This document shows positions 25,501 through 38,682 of a stretch of DNA of 64,000 bases, piece by piece. Position numbers and translations under genes: made by a program. How positions within the stretch are numbered: position 1 is the first letter of the stretch; each line of letters begins with the position of its first letter. The stretch comes from Chrysoperla carnea (Eukaryota; Arthropoda; Insecta; Neuroptera; Chrysopidae): assembly GCF_905475395.1 (NCBI RefSeq), contig NC_058337.1:86794368-86858367 (forward strand). The letters are read 5' to 3'. A model generated the notes under the pieces. That model ran no database searches. It was not told where the DNA came from and was given only the letters and a program-made list of their open reading frames with translations.

Positions 25501-26733
25501 TTGTTTCTTATTATTTCTTATTAAAATTTAATCGCTTCATTGAATGATATAATAATTATATATATTAATAGAAATATGAAATTTAAATACATTTTTTATG
25601 GATTTTATTGACCTCAAGTTAATAATCTGAAGCTTGCAGTATTACTTATTTGTCCATAATTTGTATTTTTGAAAACCCAAACTGACTTTTGTAAAAACAC
25701 TATTTAAAAGGTACACAAATTATAATTGGATATTATGTTGTTTTATATAAATTTTATTCACGATCATTTTATACAGGACTGAATTAATTCATGGTCACTT
25801 AAATAGATTTTGATTTTTCCAATCTTGTTCACAATTCGAACGTTCCCTAATTAGAAATTAAACTGGGAAGCTTGTATTTTATTTGGAAAAAAAAGAAAAA
25901 AAAGTTTTTTAAGTAAAAAATAATTTTTCCAATTTAGTTTATGATGTTTTTTACTTGGCTCGATTACAATATCCACGTTGCAATCTGACAAATGTCGTTT
26001 AGTAACATTAATTAATGTGTTCACGATTATCAAAGCACTATTAATATAGTATCCGAGCAAAAACAAATAGGAAATCCCAAACAAACTGAATTAAATTAAT
26101 TTAATCCGAGTATATAAAAAAACCACAGAACCAGATTAATTTAACTTGGATCAACTCGATTCATACAAACGAGGAAATTCCCATTTTTCGAGAGTTAACA
26201 AATGAACTTCATAATTAATTCAAGTACTGTTTAATATGACGGTGGTTCAAGAAGTTGTATTTAAATTTTCATTTTACGAAAAAGAAGTATTATGATATAT
26301 AGTTCCAATATGTTCTTATTGTATCCATTAAACCAAATAAAAAAAACCAGTGTGTGTGCCTATCGACTCGATATATAATTATACTGTTGTGTACAATTTA
26401 TTATTTAAAAAATTCGTACACTATTCAATAATAATGGCTACTTAGTTTTTGTATATTTTCAAATTGTAAATAATAAACCAAAGATTTTATTTTATAACTA
26501 TAAATATATTTACAGTTTTATTATTATTTATATTTACATTCTATGTTGTATTTATACTTTTCTATTGTTTGTCATAAGTATTTGAAACACATCTTTAAAG
26601 AAATAGTCAAAGGTAAGAATATGATAATAAATATGTGTCAATAGTTTCTTAAGTACCTATATTATAGAAGATTAACAATCAAAGTGTAAAATAAAGTAAT
26701 ACTTATCATTGTTTAGGGTGCTTGTTATGCGAA
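22540..26733. other. Intergenic, no gene found
   Basis: AT-rich DNA with several random open frames of 70-110 codons that lack motifs, including a minus-strand 110-codon frame at 24745-25077. An ACACAC/CACACA patch near 24870-24900 is the only low-complexity feature of note. Confidence 0.5.
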
Positions 26734-27010
26734 CAGGGCCGTTTCAAAAATATTGGGTACTGGGGTGCGAAATTCAGATGACGCACCTGCCTTACCAACA
26801 AAAAAACTTAAACTTCATTTTTGTGTTCTATTTGTTTATTTAATTCAATTTTCTAGCTATTAAGTTGACAAACTTCTTAATGATGTTGTCTGTTTTGAAA
26901 TCTACTTTCGATTCGATACTTATTATGGTCAAATTTGTCAATCTTTATGTTATTGTGTTTATTGAAAGATTGTACGGTAGTGTGCTCGCACTAACTTGCA
27001 GCCGCAATCT
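26734..27010 (-). pseudogene. hAT transposase C-terminus with terminal repeat
   Basis: On the minus strand, 26946-26840 reads RLTNLTIISIESKV, then DNIIKKFVNLIARKLN and a stop. This is the typical end of the hAT dimerisation domain (ERL--LAILSIEN, then DDII--FA--KARK). Further upstream in another frame a CEHTTVQSFNK segment matches the CER-FS-LK motif, preceded by a stop. Beyond the stop codon, at 26734, the sequence CAGGGCCG on the + strand is a typical hAT terminus. It is frameshifted and dead. Confidence 0.6.
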
Positions 27011-27157
27011 CTCTTTTAATTTACCGCGTGTATTTATTGGTATATAAAAATATTTTTATGATAAAATCTAAATTGAATTGTACATCGCAAGACGCAAGGC
27101 GATTGTATCGAGCTACATGAGACGCATTTTGAGAACTCCTTGCATCCCCGCGTAAAG

Positions 27158-27222
27158 ACATCTCCGGGTATGAACCTTTTGATCAGGAATCTCTAGGCGG
27201 TAGTGCGTGTACCACTTTTCGT
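27158..27222 (-). repeat. tRNA-derived SINE head
   Basis: On the minus strand a B-box-like GGTTCATACCC lies downstream of a degenerate A-box-like GTGGTACACGCACTACCGC. The anticodon-arm-like part between them reads GCCTAGAGATTCCTGATC. The arms no longer pair well, so this is a SINE head or tRNA pseudogene and not a tRNA gene. Confidence 0.45.
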
Positions 27223-27224
27223 AT

Positions 27225-28790
27225 GTGAAGTCTGCTATTTAATACAAAGATCTAGGGCTTGAGCTCACCCCCATTAACGCAGATATAAAAAATGGGATAG
27301 GTTAAAAGAATTTTAACTGATACCTGCTCAAGGGTAGATAATATGGGAACCTGTGATGTAGATTGTTTAAAAAGTTAAAATTGGAAAATTGTACAATATT
27401 TCAGAAGAATTTCTGTAAATAAAAATATTTTATTTAAAAGTCAACACGAAGTTGCGATACATAAATCCTTTAATAAAAAATGATTTCCATTTATGCGAAA
27501 ATACATAAAACTTTTGGCTTTTTTAATTTAAAGTGTAATGGTTTTCGAGAGTTTCGCCTATTTAAACTTTTAATCAGGAAGACTATATCGTCCTATAAGA
27601 AATTTTAACCAAAAGCTAAATTCAATGTTAATTTGCGGGACTTTTTACGAAAAATATGGACAAATTTACGTTTGTAATGTATTCTTGTGATAGTTTTATT
27701 AAATATAGTATATGGCCATTTTTAAAATATGAAAAACGTATATCAAATAGTGAGCTCCTCTGTTTGCGTTGGGGATTAAAAATAGATCATAGTTGAGTGA
27801 TAAACATCCGGGCAATAGTGCCACCTTTTATCAGTAGCTCTTCAAGGAATGAAAAGCAAGCGACTAACAAACTGGCATTAAAAAGAGTATGCCATTATAA
27901 TATAGAGTGGTATTATCTTTATGCATTGTAGTGAAACATTCAATTGTATAAAATATTGCCTACAAGGTATAATATGCATATAATCACATAACTTTTTATA
28001 ATTCCCTTTGTGGCAAGAAAAAACCTACTCTCCAAAAGCTAAGACTGTACTTAAGTAGAATTCTACATTAATAAATAACCTTAGTAATTAATCTAGTAGA
28101 AAATATTTATTGAGAAACTATTATACGTTTTGTTATCTGCACGAGAATGAATTTTAACAGTATTCTATTTGGTGACTAATATAATTTAAAATTTATTTAT
28201 AAATTTATAAAAGGTAAGTTAAAAATTTTTATTTGTTTTGTGTATCCTAAAAGGAAGAATATTATATGCCCTTTGGATTGGACCTTTACTCTCAATGTCA
28301 ATTTAAATTCAACTCGTTTTCGTTACGGTTAAGAGATAGATGACTACTTTAAGAAAATTGTTTCTTAAAAAGCACAAAAATTTTTTGTTTGAAACTTTTT
28401 TTCAAAATATGAGTAGGTTTGACAAGGTATGTAAAAATCTACTAAAAGTATTAAATTTTGACCTAGGTGACATGAATATCAGACGGCGGCGTGTTTTTTT
28501 AACTTGGCGCCCTCTTGTGTGAGGTTCTTTTTGTAAAAGTTTCTTGACATCTTCTTGTGACGCCCTTTTCTTACAAATTTGTCTTTTTATCTTTTGATTC
28601 CCTGTGGCCCATAGCCGATGCAGGACCCCTAGGCAGTTGCGCGATCCGCCTAATAGTTAATCCCAAAGAGATATAAGATAGAGGAGAAGATCACGTATAC
28701 AGCCACGAATTCTATTTGGTATTTGTGTACTGTAAATACTACTTTATTTACAACAGAACCAGTACATGTTCTTACGATATTATTAGATAG
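27225..28790. other. Intergenic, no gene found
   Basis: AT-rich DNA with isolated GC-richer patches (about 28480-28650, including GGCGCCCTC and CAGGACCCCTAGGCAG) that look like element debris, but no family could be assigned. Confidence 0.4.
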
Positions 28791-28848
28791 AGCAGAGTGG
28801 CGCAGTGGAATGATGCTGGGCCCAAAATCCAGAGGTCCGTAGATCCGT
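28791..28848 (+). pseudogene. Initiator tRNA-Met pseudogene
   Basis: AGCAGAGTGGCGCAGTGGAA followed by TGCTGGGCCC and CCAGAGGTCCGTAGATC matches the 5' three quarters of eukaryotic initiator tRNA-Met. The anticodon loop has CAA where CAU is expected, and the T-arm and acceptor 3' strand are replaced by unrelated sequence (GTAGAGGCCC). It cannot fold as a functional tRNA and is a pseudogene or the head of a tRNA-derived SINE. Confidence 0.7.
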
Positions 28849-28989
28849 AGAGGCCCGTAAAGAGCGTTTATTACTAGACACAATCACTAGAGGCGTTGAA
28901 ATTCGTATACTCTTTTTTAATATTGCTAGTTATGGGAGCCTTCTCTATCTTATACTCTTTGGTTAATCCGTCACTGTTCAGAACTATAC

Positions 28990-29125
28990 AGAATTAAGAA
29001 CTATACTATACTCAGTCACGCTGAACGGATTGGGATGAAATTTTACACACAGATAGTTTAAACACATAGAATACTTTATTTCTTGCTGGATCCAATTCTG
29101 AAGTCTGTGCAGACAGTCAATCTCA
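28990..29125 (+). repeat. Short dispersed-repeat fragment (Helitron-like 5' segment)
   Basis: ACTCAGTCACGCTGAACGG followed by GGGATGAAATTTTACACACAG resembles a segment that recurs in non-autonomous insect elements, and is loosely similar in layout to the start of the Helitron-like copy at 4255. The assignment is tentative. Confidence 0.3.
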
Positions 29126-29129
29126 GATT

Positions 29130-31342
29130 CCTGCCGCATTATTTCTTTTAAATAAAAAAATAAATATAATGCTTAATAATCTAAAACTAAAATATGTTGA
29201 CTGTTCCACATAACATAGGCTAAAAAACGTGGTATTCTGGATATTAGATTGAATTAGAATCTATAGAACCAATCCAGAAGTGAGACCCATTTTCTTCCTT
29301 AGTTTGCAAAACAACAATTTACAAACTAATCTTTATTATATGCATGTATTTCCAATTTATTTACATATTTGAAAAGACATCAGACAGTGGATATTCCAGT
29401 TCATTTTATACATAAAATACAGTCCTGGCACTGGCGTAGGGTAAATTAAATAAATTCCTCACTAAATAAAACCCTACAACTCAATATTTTCGCCCGTTGA
29501 AATATTTGCGAAATAATTGTAATATTTTTTATTATAATTGAACTTTTTGTAAAAATGAATTAATTTAATTATAGATATGTTTTATAAGGTTTCTACATTG
29601 TAGATATTTTTACAAGTGTAAAGAGGATTCTATTCTGTAATTCAATTATCTAATATGTTCATTGCAAAATTATTATTCCTTTAATAAAAGTCAAGTATTT
29701 CCTACATTTTTTGTGCGTAAGGACGCACTTCAGGTGCGGTGTTCACTTCGTTCAGTTCAATAATAATACGTGTAAAATAATTTTGTGACTAATAATAAAC
29801 GTGAGCATCCTGCAGGATACCATTGTGAAAGTATTTTATAATTTTTGTGCTATATCAGATTAAATATAATAATGAAATAAAATTTGTAATTAGTTACTTA
29901 AAATTTTATTTAAAAGATGTTATAAGTAATAAGATTTAATTGTTCGAATATCCTGTGCATACTAAATTCTTTGTAATTAAGATTATTACCGGTAATCGTA
30001 CATATTTGAGGTAGGAAAAAATTAGATGATTTACGATACAGAAACTTATAGAATATTCGATATAAGGCCAATACGGAGACTTGTATAAACCGATTCAGAC
30101 ACTTTCCACTTATATTGTTGGTACGCGTGAAATAGGCCAGAAAATCAATTCCACGAATAAAACGAGTTTTGAAAGTTTCCGCCCAAATTTGCCGCTCTTC
30201 AGTTCTCGCCATCCTAGGCACGTACCTACTCTGCCTGCTTGGTAAATCCGGGTCTGGCAATAATGCAGATTAGAGGTATAGTAGTAAACTCTTATTTAAT
30301 GCCAAATTATTTATTAACTCATTAATTTTATAAAAAAAATGATTCCTAAGTATTTAAAATATCAAAAATATATTCTATTTTTTATATATCTATAATTATT
30401 CAGGTAATTAAGCAAACTTTTTCCAAATAATGGCAGATTTACAACTTTGAGATAAGTCCTTTCTTACCCCTTATTGATAAATTTATACGTGGAGAAAATT
30501 ATTTTTTCTCTAAAAAATTTTACGGTTATATTTTTTATTTGGAGGGATATAAAGTTTGTGCATATCGAGCCTCTGACTTAATCCGGAGCTGTTATTAGTT
30601 ACCTTTGTTAGTAAAAACTTAACTTGTAGCACAGAAGCAAAGTTTGTGAAATGATTAAAAAGGCCAATGTAACGACATACATTATTTTTCTATCGATTTA
30701 TATTAATTGCACAACTTATATTTTGTTTCCCTAGACGTGAAAAACTTATGCATAAAATTAATTAGAACACACTAATTTTCATCAAATATTTATACTTGTT
30801 AAAAATATTTTTCAATTATTTACTTTAAACAACTTTTTACTTAAAAAAATTTAAAATCTTTCTTAAAGATCACTATTTTCGCTAAGAAAAAGGAGGTAAA
30901 ATAAGTAGTTAGGTATGATAAGCCTTCGTAGACGAAACTAATGCAATACAACTTTTTTTTTTTTTCATTTTAGTATTGAAAACATATAAATATGCAAATT
31001 TTCAAGACACATTGGAAAACTATTGATTTTTATATAACAACTTTTAATATAAACAATTGAAAACCCTTTAAAGGGGATCATAATCGGGGCCCTCTTGTAT
31101 AAATAAAATGTTTTAGTTTTGTTTCTAGGCAACCGTAAATTGATTAAAATCTATACTATAACATAAATTTTTGTTATTTAGACTTTAGTTCATACTAAAA
31201 AGGCCGGTTAATTAACAAATAATTTTATTAAAATGTATTAATTAATAAAAAAAAAAACAATAAATATATAATAATGGCTTATTATATAAGTAAATTAGTT
31301 TAAAAATAAAATTAAGTAATATTTTTTTTATATAAAATAAAA
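29130..31342. other. Intergenic upstream of the receptor gene
   Basis: No gene was found. A 116-codon minus-strand frame (29910-30260) has no recognisable motif. A TATATAAG at 31283-31290, about 55 bases before the receptor ATG, could be a core promoter but is unremarkable in such AT-rich DNA. Confidence 0.4.
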
Positions 31343-34300
31343 ATGACTCGTTTATTATTTTTAAATAATTTTATAATTTTATTATTATGTTTAAATCAAG
31401 TGTATTCAAACTGTTATATAAATCATGTAAATTTTGAAATGAATGGAAATTTAACATTGCATATTTTAATTGATGGAACGGATAATAATTGTGAACGTTC
31501 GTTAGCATTAGGTCGTACACAAATCGCATCGATAGCATGGATTATACAACGCATCAATTATTTAAATTATTTAAATGGTTTAGTATTTGGTTTAAGGATA
31601 TATGATACATGTTCGGAAACGGAAAAACGTTTAAATACAATACTTGAAATGTATTTAAATAATAGTAAAACTTGTTTGGATAATCAATTTCGTATTCGTA
31701 AGTATAATTTTTGTTGATAGTGTGGAAAAAATTATGCTAAGACAGGCGCTGTTTAAAAGATACTTTCAAAATGATTTAGATTACGAATCTACATTTATCT
31801 GGACATATTTGAAATATAGAAATAGACCATACATTTGAGAAATTGAAATAAAGACCATACATATGATAAGTGAAATAAATTTCGTTCCAATGTCTAGATC
31901 AAATTTTGTATTACAAAATTGTTCCCATAAAAAATGTTATATTGTTGAATTAAAGTATGTATGTATGGAAATTGCCTAAAGTAAAGCGGGCTAGCTTGAG
32001 TTGCAGCAAAAACAGTTAAATTAATGAAAAATTATTTAGAATAAAGAAATTCGAGAGGTTAAATTAAGTATTTTGGAATCATAGCAAAACAGATAGCAAC
32101 CCATTTTCAGACTAAAAAACGTAAACGTAACGTTTGGAAAAGTATTGACTATCTTAAAAATAGAATTCCTCAAGCGATCACGCCGGGATGATTATTTAAG
32201 GGTATTAAAATAGGAGATGGGGTCCGGAAATATTTTAAAGTGGCTTAATGTTTCTATAAGGATATAAGAAACATATGATTAACCAAAAATTTTTCCTAGC
32301 GGACCCGACAGACGTTGTTCTGTGGAAACGCAACTGCAATTCATTCATATCTATACTATGTTTAGCCTGCTCGCTAAATCCATCCCGCTTATTCCATCCC
32401 ACTAAATCCAACTCTCTAAATCCCATATCGTCCCGCTAAGCCCAAATTTTACTCCTTTCTATTGGACAGGCCACAGCCTGTCCTTCGGCCTGGATGGAGC
32501 CTTCGACAGTGGAGCTCGCTGCGCTCGCATATAGCTCTAATAAATACCTATTCACAATAGCTGAATAATAATAAATAGTTCCTCAATACTATTAAAAATA
32601 CATAGTACATAGTAGGTTGTAATAATAATGCAATTTTAATATTAAATAATACCTCAATACAATTAAAAATACGTAGTTCATACTTTGTTGTAATAAAAAT
32701 GAAATATATGATTTATATGCGCTCCCACCATTTAATAGAAATTCAGTTTTTTTGATGCTCTCAAAAACAGTTGTAGTAGACCGAATGTACTCATACATAG
32801 GCTTATGGAATAATTTTGAAAGTCAAAACAGTTTTTTCATAAAGAAAAGAGTTCCAAAAAACCAACTTAATGTAAATAAGAAATTTGTAAGGGGGTGAAA
32901 GCACTAAAGCAGCTATACTAAGAGTGCAATCAAAAATTTTGATACTTTGCCTTCGGATTCGTAATTAGCGATCTCATAAACATTATACGTTTTTCAATAA
33001 TAAATTCTTGATACTGATGTTGGATTAAATTTTTTAATTCACGGATTTTTTTCACTCTCTTAGAGGTGAAAAACATTTTGCCCTGGATAATATTTCAAAT
33101 TGCTATACTAAATTATAAGATTCAGTAAAAAAAAAAAACATGAATAGAATTAATTCGAATTTTGAGCACTTTATAAACCGATTGTATTATTATTTCATTT
33201 AGTAAAATCTTGCCTTTAAAAAGTATGTTTTATTTAAACTTTTTTTAAAATTATTATTTATAAAATTTTTAGCTATAGTTACTACAAATCAGATTGCTTT
33301 CGAAACTCAACAATTACAAAATATTTTGGATATTCCAACGATACAAATTAACGAATATTATAATCATGAGTTATTGTTGGATGCAACAATACAATTTTTA
33401 GTAACAATGAATTTCAATAAAGAAATTATATTAGTTACAAACTCACAAAAACTTGAAGATTTATTTAATGCAAATGCAAAGGAAAAATGGTTATGTGTTC
33501 GAAATACCTACCGATTTAGGTTATTTATTTTAAATATTCTTAGACATTTAGAAAAACATGATAGGTATAGGTAACTAAATGAAATTCTTTGACTTTGATT
33601 GTTATAAGTAATGGGTAATGGGTAGTAATGTCTTTGATTGTTATACGATTGGAAGTATGTTGGAAGTAAAAAGATGAATGAACAGACAGATATCTAGCAA
33701 AATTACCTTCGATTTTTACCATAGAGTTGCAAAGCCGCCCCCAAATGGTCGATCGCAGTATAGAGAGACAGATAGACTAGGCGCATAAATCTGTCTTCGT
33801 CACTCTTATACGCCTACAATATCTGCTTCTTTCTACCTCTCTGATTGTGGTCTAGAATTCACTTATTGCGTTTCCTTTGTCTATACAGCTCTCTGATCTC
33901 TATTGATTTTTGAAAATATGCTGTCGTTTTTATAACGCACAACTTAAGTGGTCTTTTATCTCAGTTACGACCTCGAGTGGACGATTAAATTACACTGAGG
34001 GATTCATGTCAAGTATAAAGTATGTTAACTAAGCAGCTCAAAGCCTAATGAACCAAATAATTTTTTTGCATTAATTGATTATCTGGAATTAAATTTGAAG
34101 ATATTTAAAGTGAAATTGTTGCTCTTTTCGTCTACAAACAAATAGCATTTGGACACAATTTTATATCGAAAAATTAAGGGGTATATTGTTGCATAGAATT
34201 TTGAAATTAAATTTTTTTTCGCTAGAATTAATTTTCTGAAATTGCACTGACCGCTCATATACCTAATAGATTTTCTGCTTCCTTTTTAATAGCTGCCAAT

Positions 34301-37300
34301 AGTAGGTACTTGCCAAGGAATTTCATTTCGTTATAACCTGCCAAGGGCTGTTAGTTCTCTAGGATTTTGTTACTAAATTTTCTAAATTTTAGTGGAATTC
34401 AACATGTTGATATTAAAAAGTCAAATATATTAGTAGTATTTGGTAATAAAGAGGAAATTACAAGTTTATTGACAAATCCACCAGATAATTATTTGAAAAT
34501 TCAATGGATACTAGTGCCTTTAGATGAAGAAGCTGAATATGAAGGTAAGATTTGATGTAATATATAATCTATATTATGAATAATAAAAACAATATGATAG
34601 GGCCGTGAAAAATATATAGAGTGTACCATGACGGGATGTGAAAAATTGAAAAAAAATTCTTCTTCAATTTTTTCAATACCCTGTAGGTAGGTATATATGT
34701 TATATACATCAAGGTATACTAATCTTAGTCCCAAGTTTGTAACGCTTAGAAATATTGATGATACGAACAAATTTTGGTATAACTGTTCGTAAAATCACCT
34801 AAATAATCCAAGCTGAAATTTTTAAAAGTTAGTTTGAGTTCGTAAATGAGCAATCTAGGGTCTTGGGTCCGCAAAACCCATTTTGTAAACCGTTAAGAGA
34901 TTAAAAAAAAGTTTAAATGTTCATTATAAAAAAAATAAACAATTTTTGTTTGAAACATTTGTTTTTGTAAACATTACTGTTTGCTCGTGAGGGCACAAAT
35001 TAGGACAAAACATTGGTTCTCATTTTCTCCAAAACCATAAAAGATAGAAAGTTGAAAATTTTCATTTAGCTTCAACTATATTGGTCTTGTGAAACATTCC
35101 CGAAAAAAATGAAAAGTCAGTAAATTGAATAAACTTGTGATAGTAAACAAAAATTTAATGGCAGTAATAATAATTAGATTTATGATGAAATGTAGAAACA
35201 TGATTGATTTGGTTGGCTATAATAACTAATCCTAAAAACTTAATTACCTTCAATTTTTTCATAAAACCCGATTTCTTAGAACTCTGGCTTTATACATTTT
35301 TTAAAATTAAAAAGTCATAAAAGTTGCTTAGTCAACATGAAATAACTTTTTAATATACTAATCATTATTTCAATTTTAATGTCAAACACAATTAATAATA
35401 TAATCAATCAAAAATTTTTATTTTCAGTACTTCCGCCCAACAACTCTTATATAATACGTCCAATATACGCTGATTATTATCAAACAATGATTGAATATTT
35501 AAAATTAACAACATCAACAATCTTATTAAATGTTGCAAAACCAATCTTACAAATTTTATTTGATATACGCCAAATAATTGACACAAAATGTACTAATAAT
35601 AATAATCTGTCCGATTGCATAGTCAAATATTATTCTAATCGAAACGATCAAAATAATTTCACAGACAATGATATATTAGAATTTCTTAAAATTGAACAAT
35701 TATATAATAAATTTGTTTATGAAATTCATGAAATATTTACAATCGATGAGAATGACTACGAACATCATAATAATTTTAATAATATGCTAATTACCAAAAA
35801 AATATGTAATTATAATATATTTAATCGTACATTACATTTCGATGAACCTATACCAGATAACAGCAATTCGACCAGAAAACTTTGTAATTTATCACAATTG
35901 AAATGTTTAGTATATTGTAAAAATTTTAATAAATATCGTACAAATTTTACAATTCCACAAAAAAGTACTATCGGAATTAAATGGCGTACAGAGAAAGCAT
36001 GGATTGCTGCTATAATTTCAATATCAAGTATTGGATTTTGTACAACATGTGCTGTATTGTTATTTATTTTATTTCGATTGGTCAAAGGTGATATTTTAGA
36101 AGGAAATCCAACAAGTTCTATTTTACTATTACTTATTATTTTATGTATGTATGCAATGGTTATACCATTTTCAATTACCTTGGTAAATAAACCACCGACA
36201 AATGAGGAAGATACCGAATTTAATTATATATTACAGGATGAGGATAATAATTTTTATAATATCGTTGAACCTACAGTTAATAACGTAACAATTAACGATG
36301 ATGAAAAATATAATTTAACATTTATAGATATTGATGAAAATAATACTGAATTTATTTCAACTACAGAAGAAAGTTATTTCTATGAAAATGTTACAGAATT
36401 CATCAATGATTCTTCGAGTACAACAACAGAAAGTTACCTTGAAGATGATGAGGATAAAATTGAATATACGAACTATTCAAGTCTTATCCATTCTTTACCA
36501 TATCATGCGCTACCATTCCATTCCTTCCCATATCAAGCGTTACGTAATGAAAATATAATAGAACTTCAAGATGAAAAAATGATTATTGAATATGAAAATT
36601 TAATCTGTACATACACAATATTTGGTATATCATTTTTATATGCCTTTGCATTTTCCATACTATTATCACGATTTATCGTGGTAGCAACAATCGGAAATGA
36701 TGGTGGATTTATGTCACATGTTAATGGATACATTCAATCGACTTTATGTTTTTTTATGACTCTCGTACAAGTTGGTTTTAACAGTGATCTGTGGTTCATT
36801 TATAACGAATGCGATACTATTTTTAATAATAATTTTATATTAATTATAATTAGTTATGATATATTTTTATTAATATTATTAATAATATTATCACCATTTG
36901 TAATACGATCACAGCGGAATTATAAAGAAGGTATTATGGGTTCAGTGGCTGTTTATATTATTGGTGGAATATGGTTGATATGGGTGCTGTTATATTATTA
37001 TTTAAATGATCGGGAGTATAGAAATATTTTATTGATCTGTGGAATGATTGCAACGGCAAGTGTATTGTTGGTATGCGTTTTTATACCACGTACATACTTA
37101 ATGATGACTGGTATTGCACGTGATCGTATAACGAATGCGTTACCAACCTTAGCACATACACAAAGTACCAGTATTTTGGATATTAATTTTAGGACGAACT
37201 CACAGGTATAGTTAAAAAATATTTTTAAAGGTCCGTATCTGTGTAACCTTGAGATTGCTTAGGCTAAAGTAGAAGCAGTGGAAGAAAATAGGTCAAATCT

Positions 37301-38649
37301 AAGCAAGTAAAATTATAGGGCTTTCCTTGCCAACATCTGATACTTCTCATTTCTTGTTCCCTTTCATTGTTCACTTTACTAAAACCTCCTTTGGCGTATG
37401 CACCTCCTGTTGCGTTTAATGTAACAAAAAACTGCTAAAACTGACTACTTTTAAATTATCTAAACTCCACAAAAAAAAGTTTCGCGAACATTTTCTAAAT
37501 TCGCTGTATTCAACTTGAAAACCCATTTCAAATGAGTCGTTAATCAACCCTCCGTTTCATTAATAAAACGTAAGAAACCACTTCCCGCTCTCTATGAGGT
37601 GACTACGTGAGCGGTATTTTCGTTAAACGATTCGTGCCACCTTGGCACGAATCGTTGTATGAGACAAATTTCAGTCATTTATATTGATGCTTTTGGAAGT
37701 AATGTAAAGCTTGCGGAACTTTTTCAGTATACAGGGTGGCAGAAAAAGAAAATTTCCCAAAGCTAATGCAGAACGTTCCATACAGCAAGAACTTTCCGAC
37801 GAAAATAGTCATGATCGAAAATAGTCCCTCTAGTATGACGAACGAATGAAGATTATTAAACTACTTTACTCAACAATGTATTTACTTTATTGGTTAAGTT
37901 TAATTGTGCACATAACTCCTTAACTATTGAGTTTTGGATATATTATATAAGATACTTTCGACTTAAAATTGTCCAAAGAATTCGCTTGTAATCTAGGGCC
38001 ATCGCATCACGGGGCACCCTGTATATTCAAACTTTGGCTTGAGTTCTAATACAGTAAGCATAGACCTAATTTTAAGATTATTTTACGGGAAAGAAGATCC
38101 TAAGAGTCCCTGTTTACAAATTCAAATTTATATTCCACGGTTAAAACCTTTATTGGTCAAAACGAGTCAAAACCATTTTAATTATAATATATTTGAGTTA
38201 AAGTTTTTTTCGCCTTTAGATATTATAATCGCTAATAGGTTTTGTTTTGCGGTCCATATTATGTATGGGCTTTGCCATGCGTGAGAAGTACAATGTACAG
38301 GTGAATTTTGTTAAAAGTAGGCCTCGACCCTTATTTGTATAAAATAACCTTAAGCAAACTTAATTAATTTCTTCTGTTTTATAAAATATCATTTTTTATT
38401 TTCTCTGATTTATAGGCCACTTATGGTTGCGTAAATCCAATGCCAATCAGTAGTATTTTACATAATAGCGGCGAAGTAATACCTCAAACTGCCACATTAC
38501 CAATAAGACAACGTGTAAATTATTATTCAGAAGAACCAGACGATGTTGATGGGGGTATGACTGAAGAACATCATAATGCTACAAATGAAGAGAATACTTA
38601 CGAACGATATGATACACCACCCAGTCCAACAAAAATTACACGATTTTAA
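31343..38649 (+). CDS. Bride-of-sevenless-like class C receptor, 921 aa
   Basis: Seven-pass class C receptor. Drosophila Boss, on photoreceptor R8, is the ligand of the Sevenless tyrosine kinase and has also been reported as a glucose-responsive receptor. Exons with matching phases: 31343-31697, 33273-33519, 34393-34544, 35428-37205 and 38416-38649. Residues 1-~22 are a signal peptide. Residues ~23-430 form the extracellular domain, including TQIASIAWIIQRIN in the Venus-flytrap-like part. Then seven helices begin: TM1 442-470, TM2 481-505, TM3 from ~646, TM4-TM7 up to ~815. Family marks are VKGDILEGNPTSS after TM1, GYIQSTLCFF in TM4, and RTYLMMTGIARDRI with LPTLAH after TM7. The C-tail includes ATYGCVNPMPIS. 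Length is close to Drosophila Boss (about 900 aa). The TM2-TM3 loop is abnormally long (~140 residues). Start chosen because the ATG opens a good signal peptide. Confidence 0.85.
32369..32445. repeat. Degenerate short tandem repeat
   Basis: In boss intron 1 the words CTAAATCCA, ATCCCGCTTA, CCACTAAATCC, CTCTAAATCCC and CCCGCTAAGCC follow one another at about 17-20 base spacing. This is a short degenerate tandem array, more C-rich than its surroundings. Confidence 0.35.
32581..32701. repeat. Tandem duplication, period 71 bp
   Basis: Two adjacent copies (32581-32630 and 32652-32701) of a CCTCAATAC, ATTAAAAATAC, TAGT-CATA, GTTGTAATAA-AATG block lie in intron 1 of the boss-like gene. Confidence 0.6.
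34680..35110 (-). repeat. Dispersed 'acaattgactgagtt' family, reversed copy
   Basis: Lies in boss intron 3. Read on the minus strand it gives, in order: TTTCACAAGACCA, GGTTTTGGAGAAAATG, GTGCCCTCACGAGCAAACAG, AACGGTTTACAAAATGGG, GGACCCAAGACCC, CTCATTTACGAAC and GCGTTACAAACTTGGGACTA. The same order is found in the copies at 43795 and 56738. It keeps a middle portion that the 43795 copy lacks. No coding capacity. Confidence 0.65.
37730..38023. mobile_element. TA-flanked MITE in the last boss intron
   Basis: Termini TACAGGGTGGC and GGGCACCCTGTA form an inverted repeat and are flanked by TA on both sides, as in mariner/Tc1-type insertions. The element is about 294 bp and non-coding. Confidence 0.6.
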
Positions 38650-38676
38650 TAAATACATATTTATTTTTAAATTGTA

Positions 38677-38682
38677 AATAAA
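38677..38682 (+). terminator. Candidate poly(A) signal of the boss-like gene
   Basis: AATAAA 28 bases after the stop codon. Another AATAAA overlaps the stop itself at 38648-38653. Confidence 0.45.

Noticed and set aside
29910..30260. 116-codon minus-strand frame starting MPDPDLPSRQSR
   Set aside because: The first 45 codons look slightly coding-like, but the rest is random AT-rich and no family could be named.
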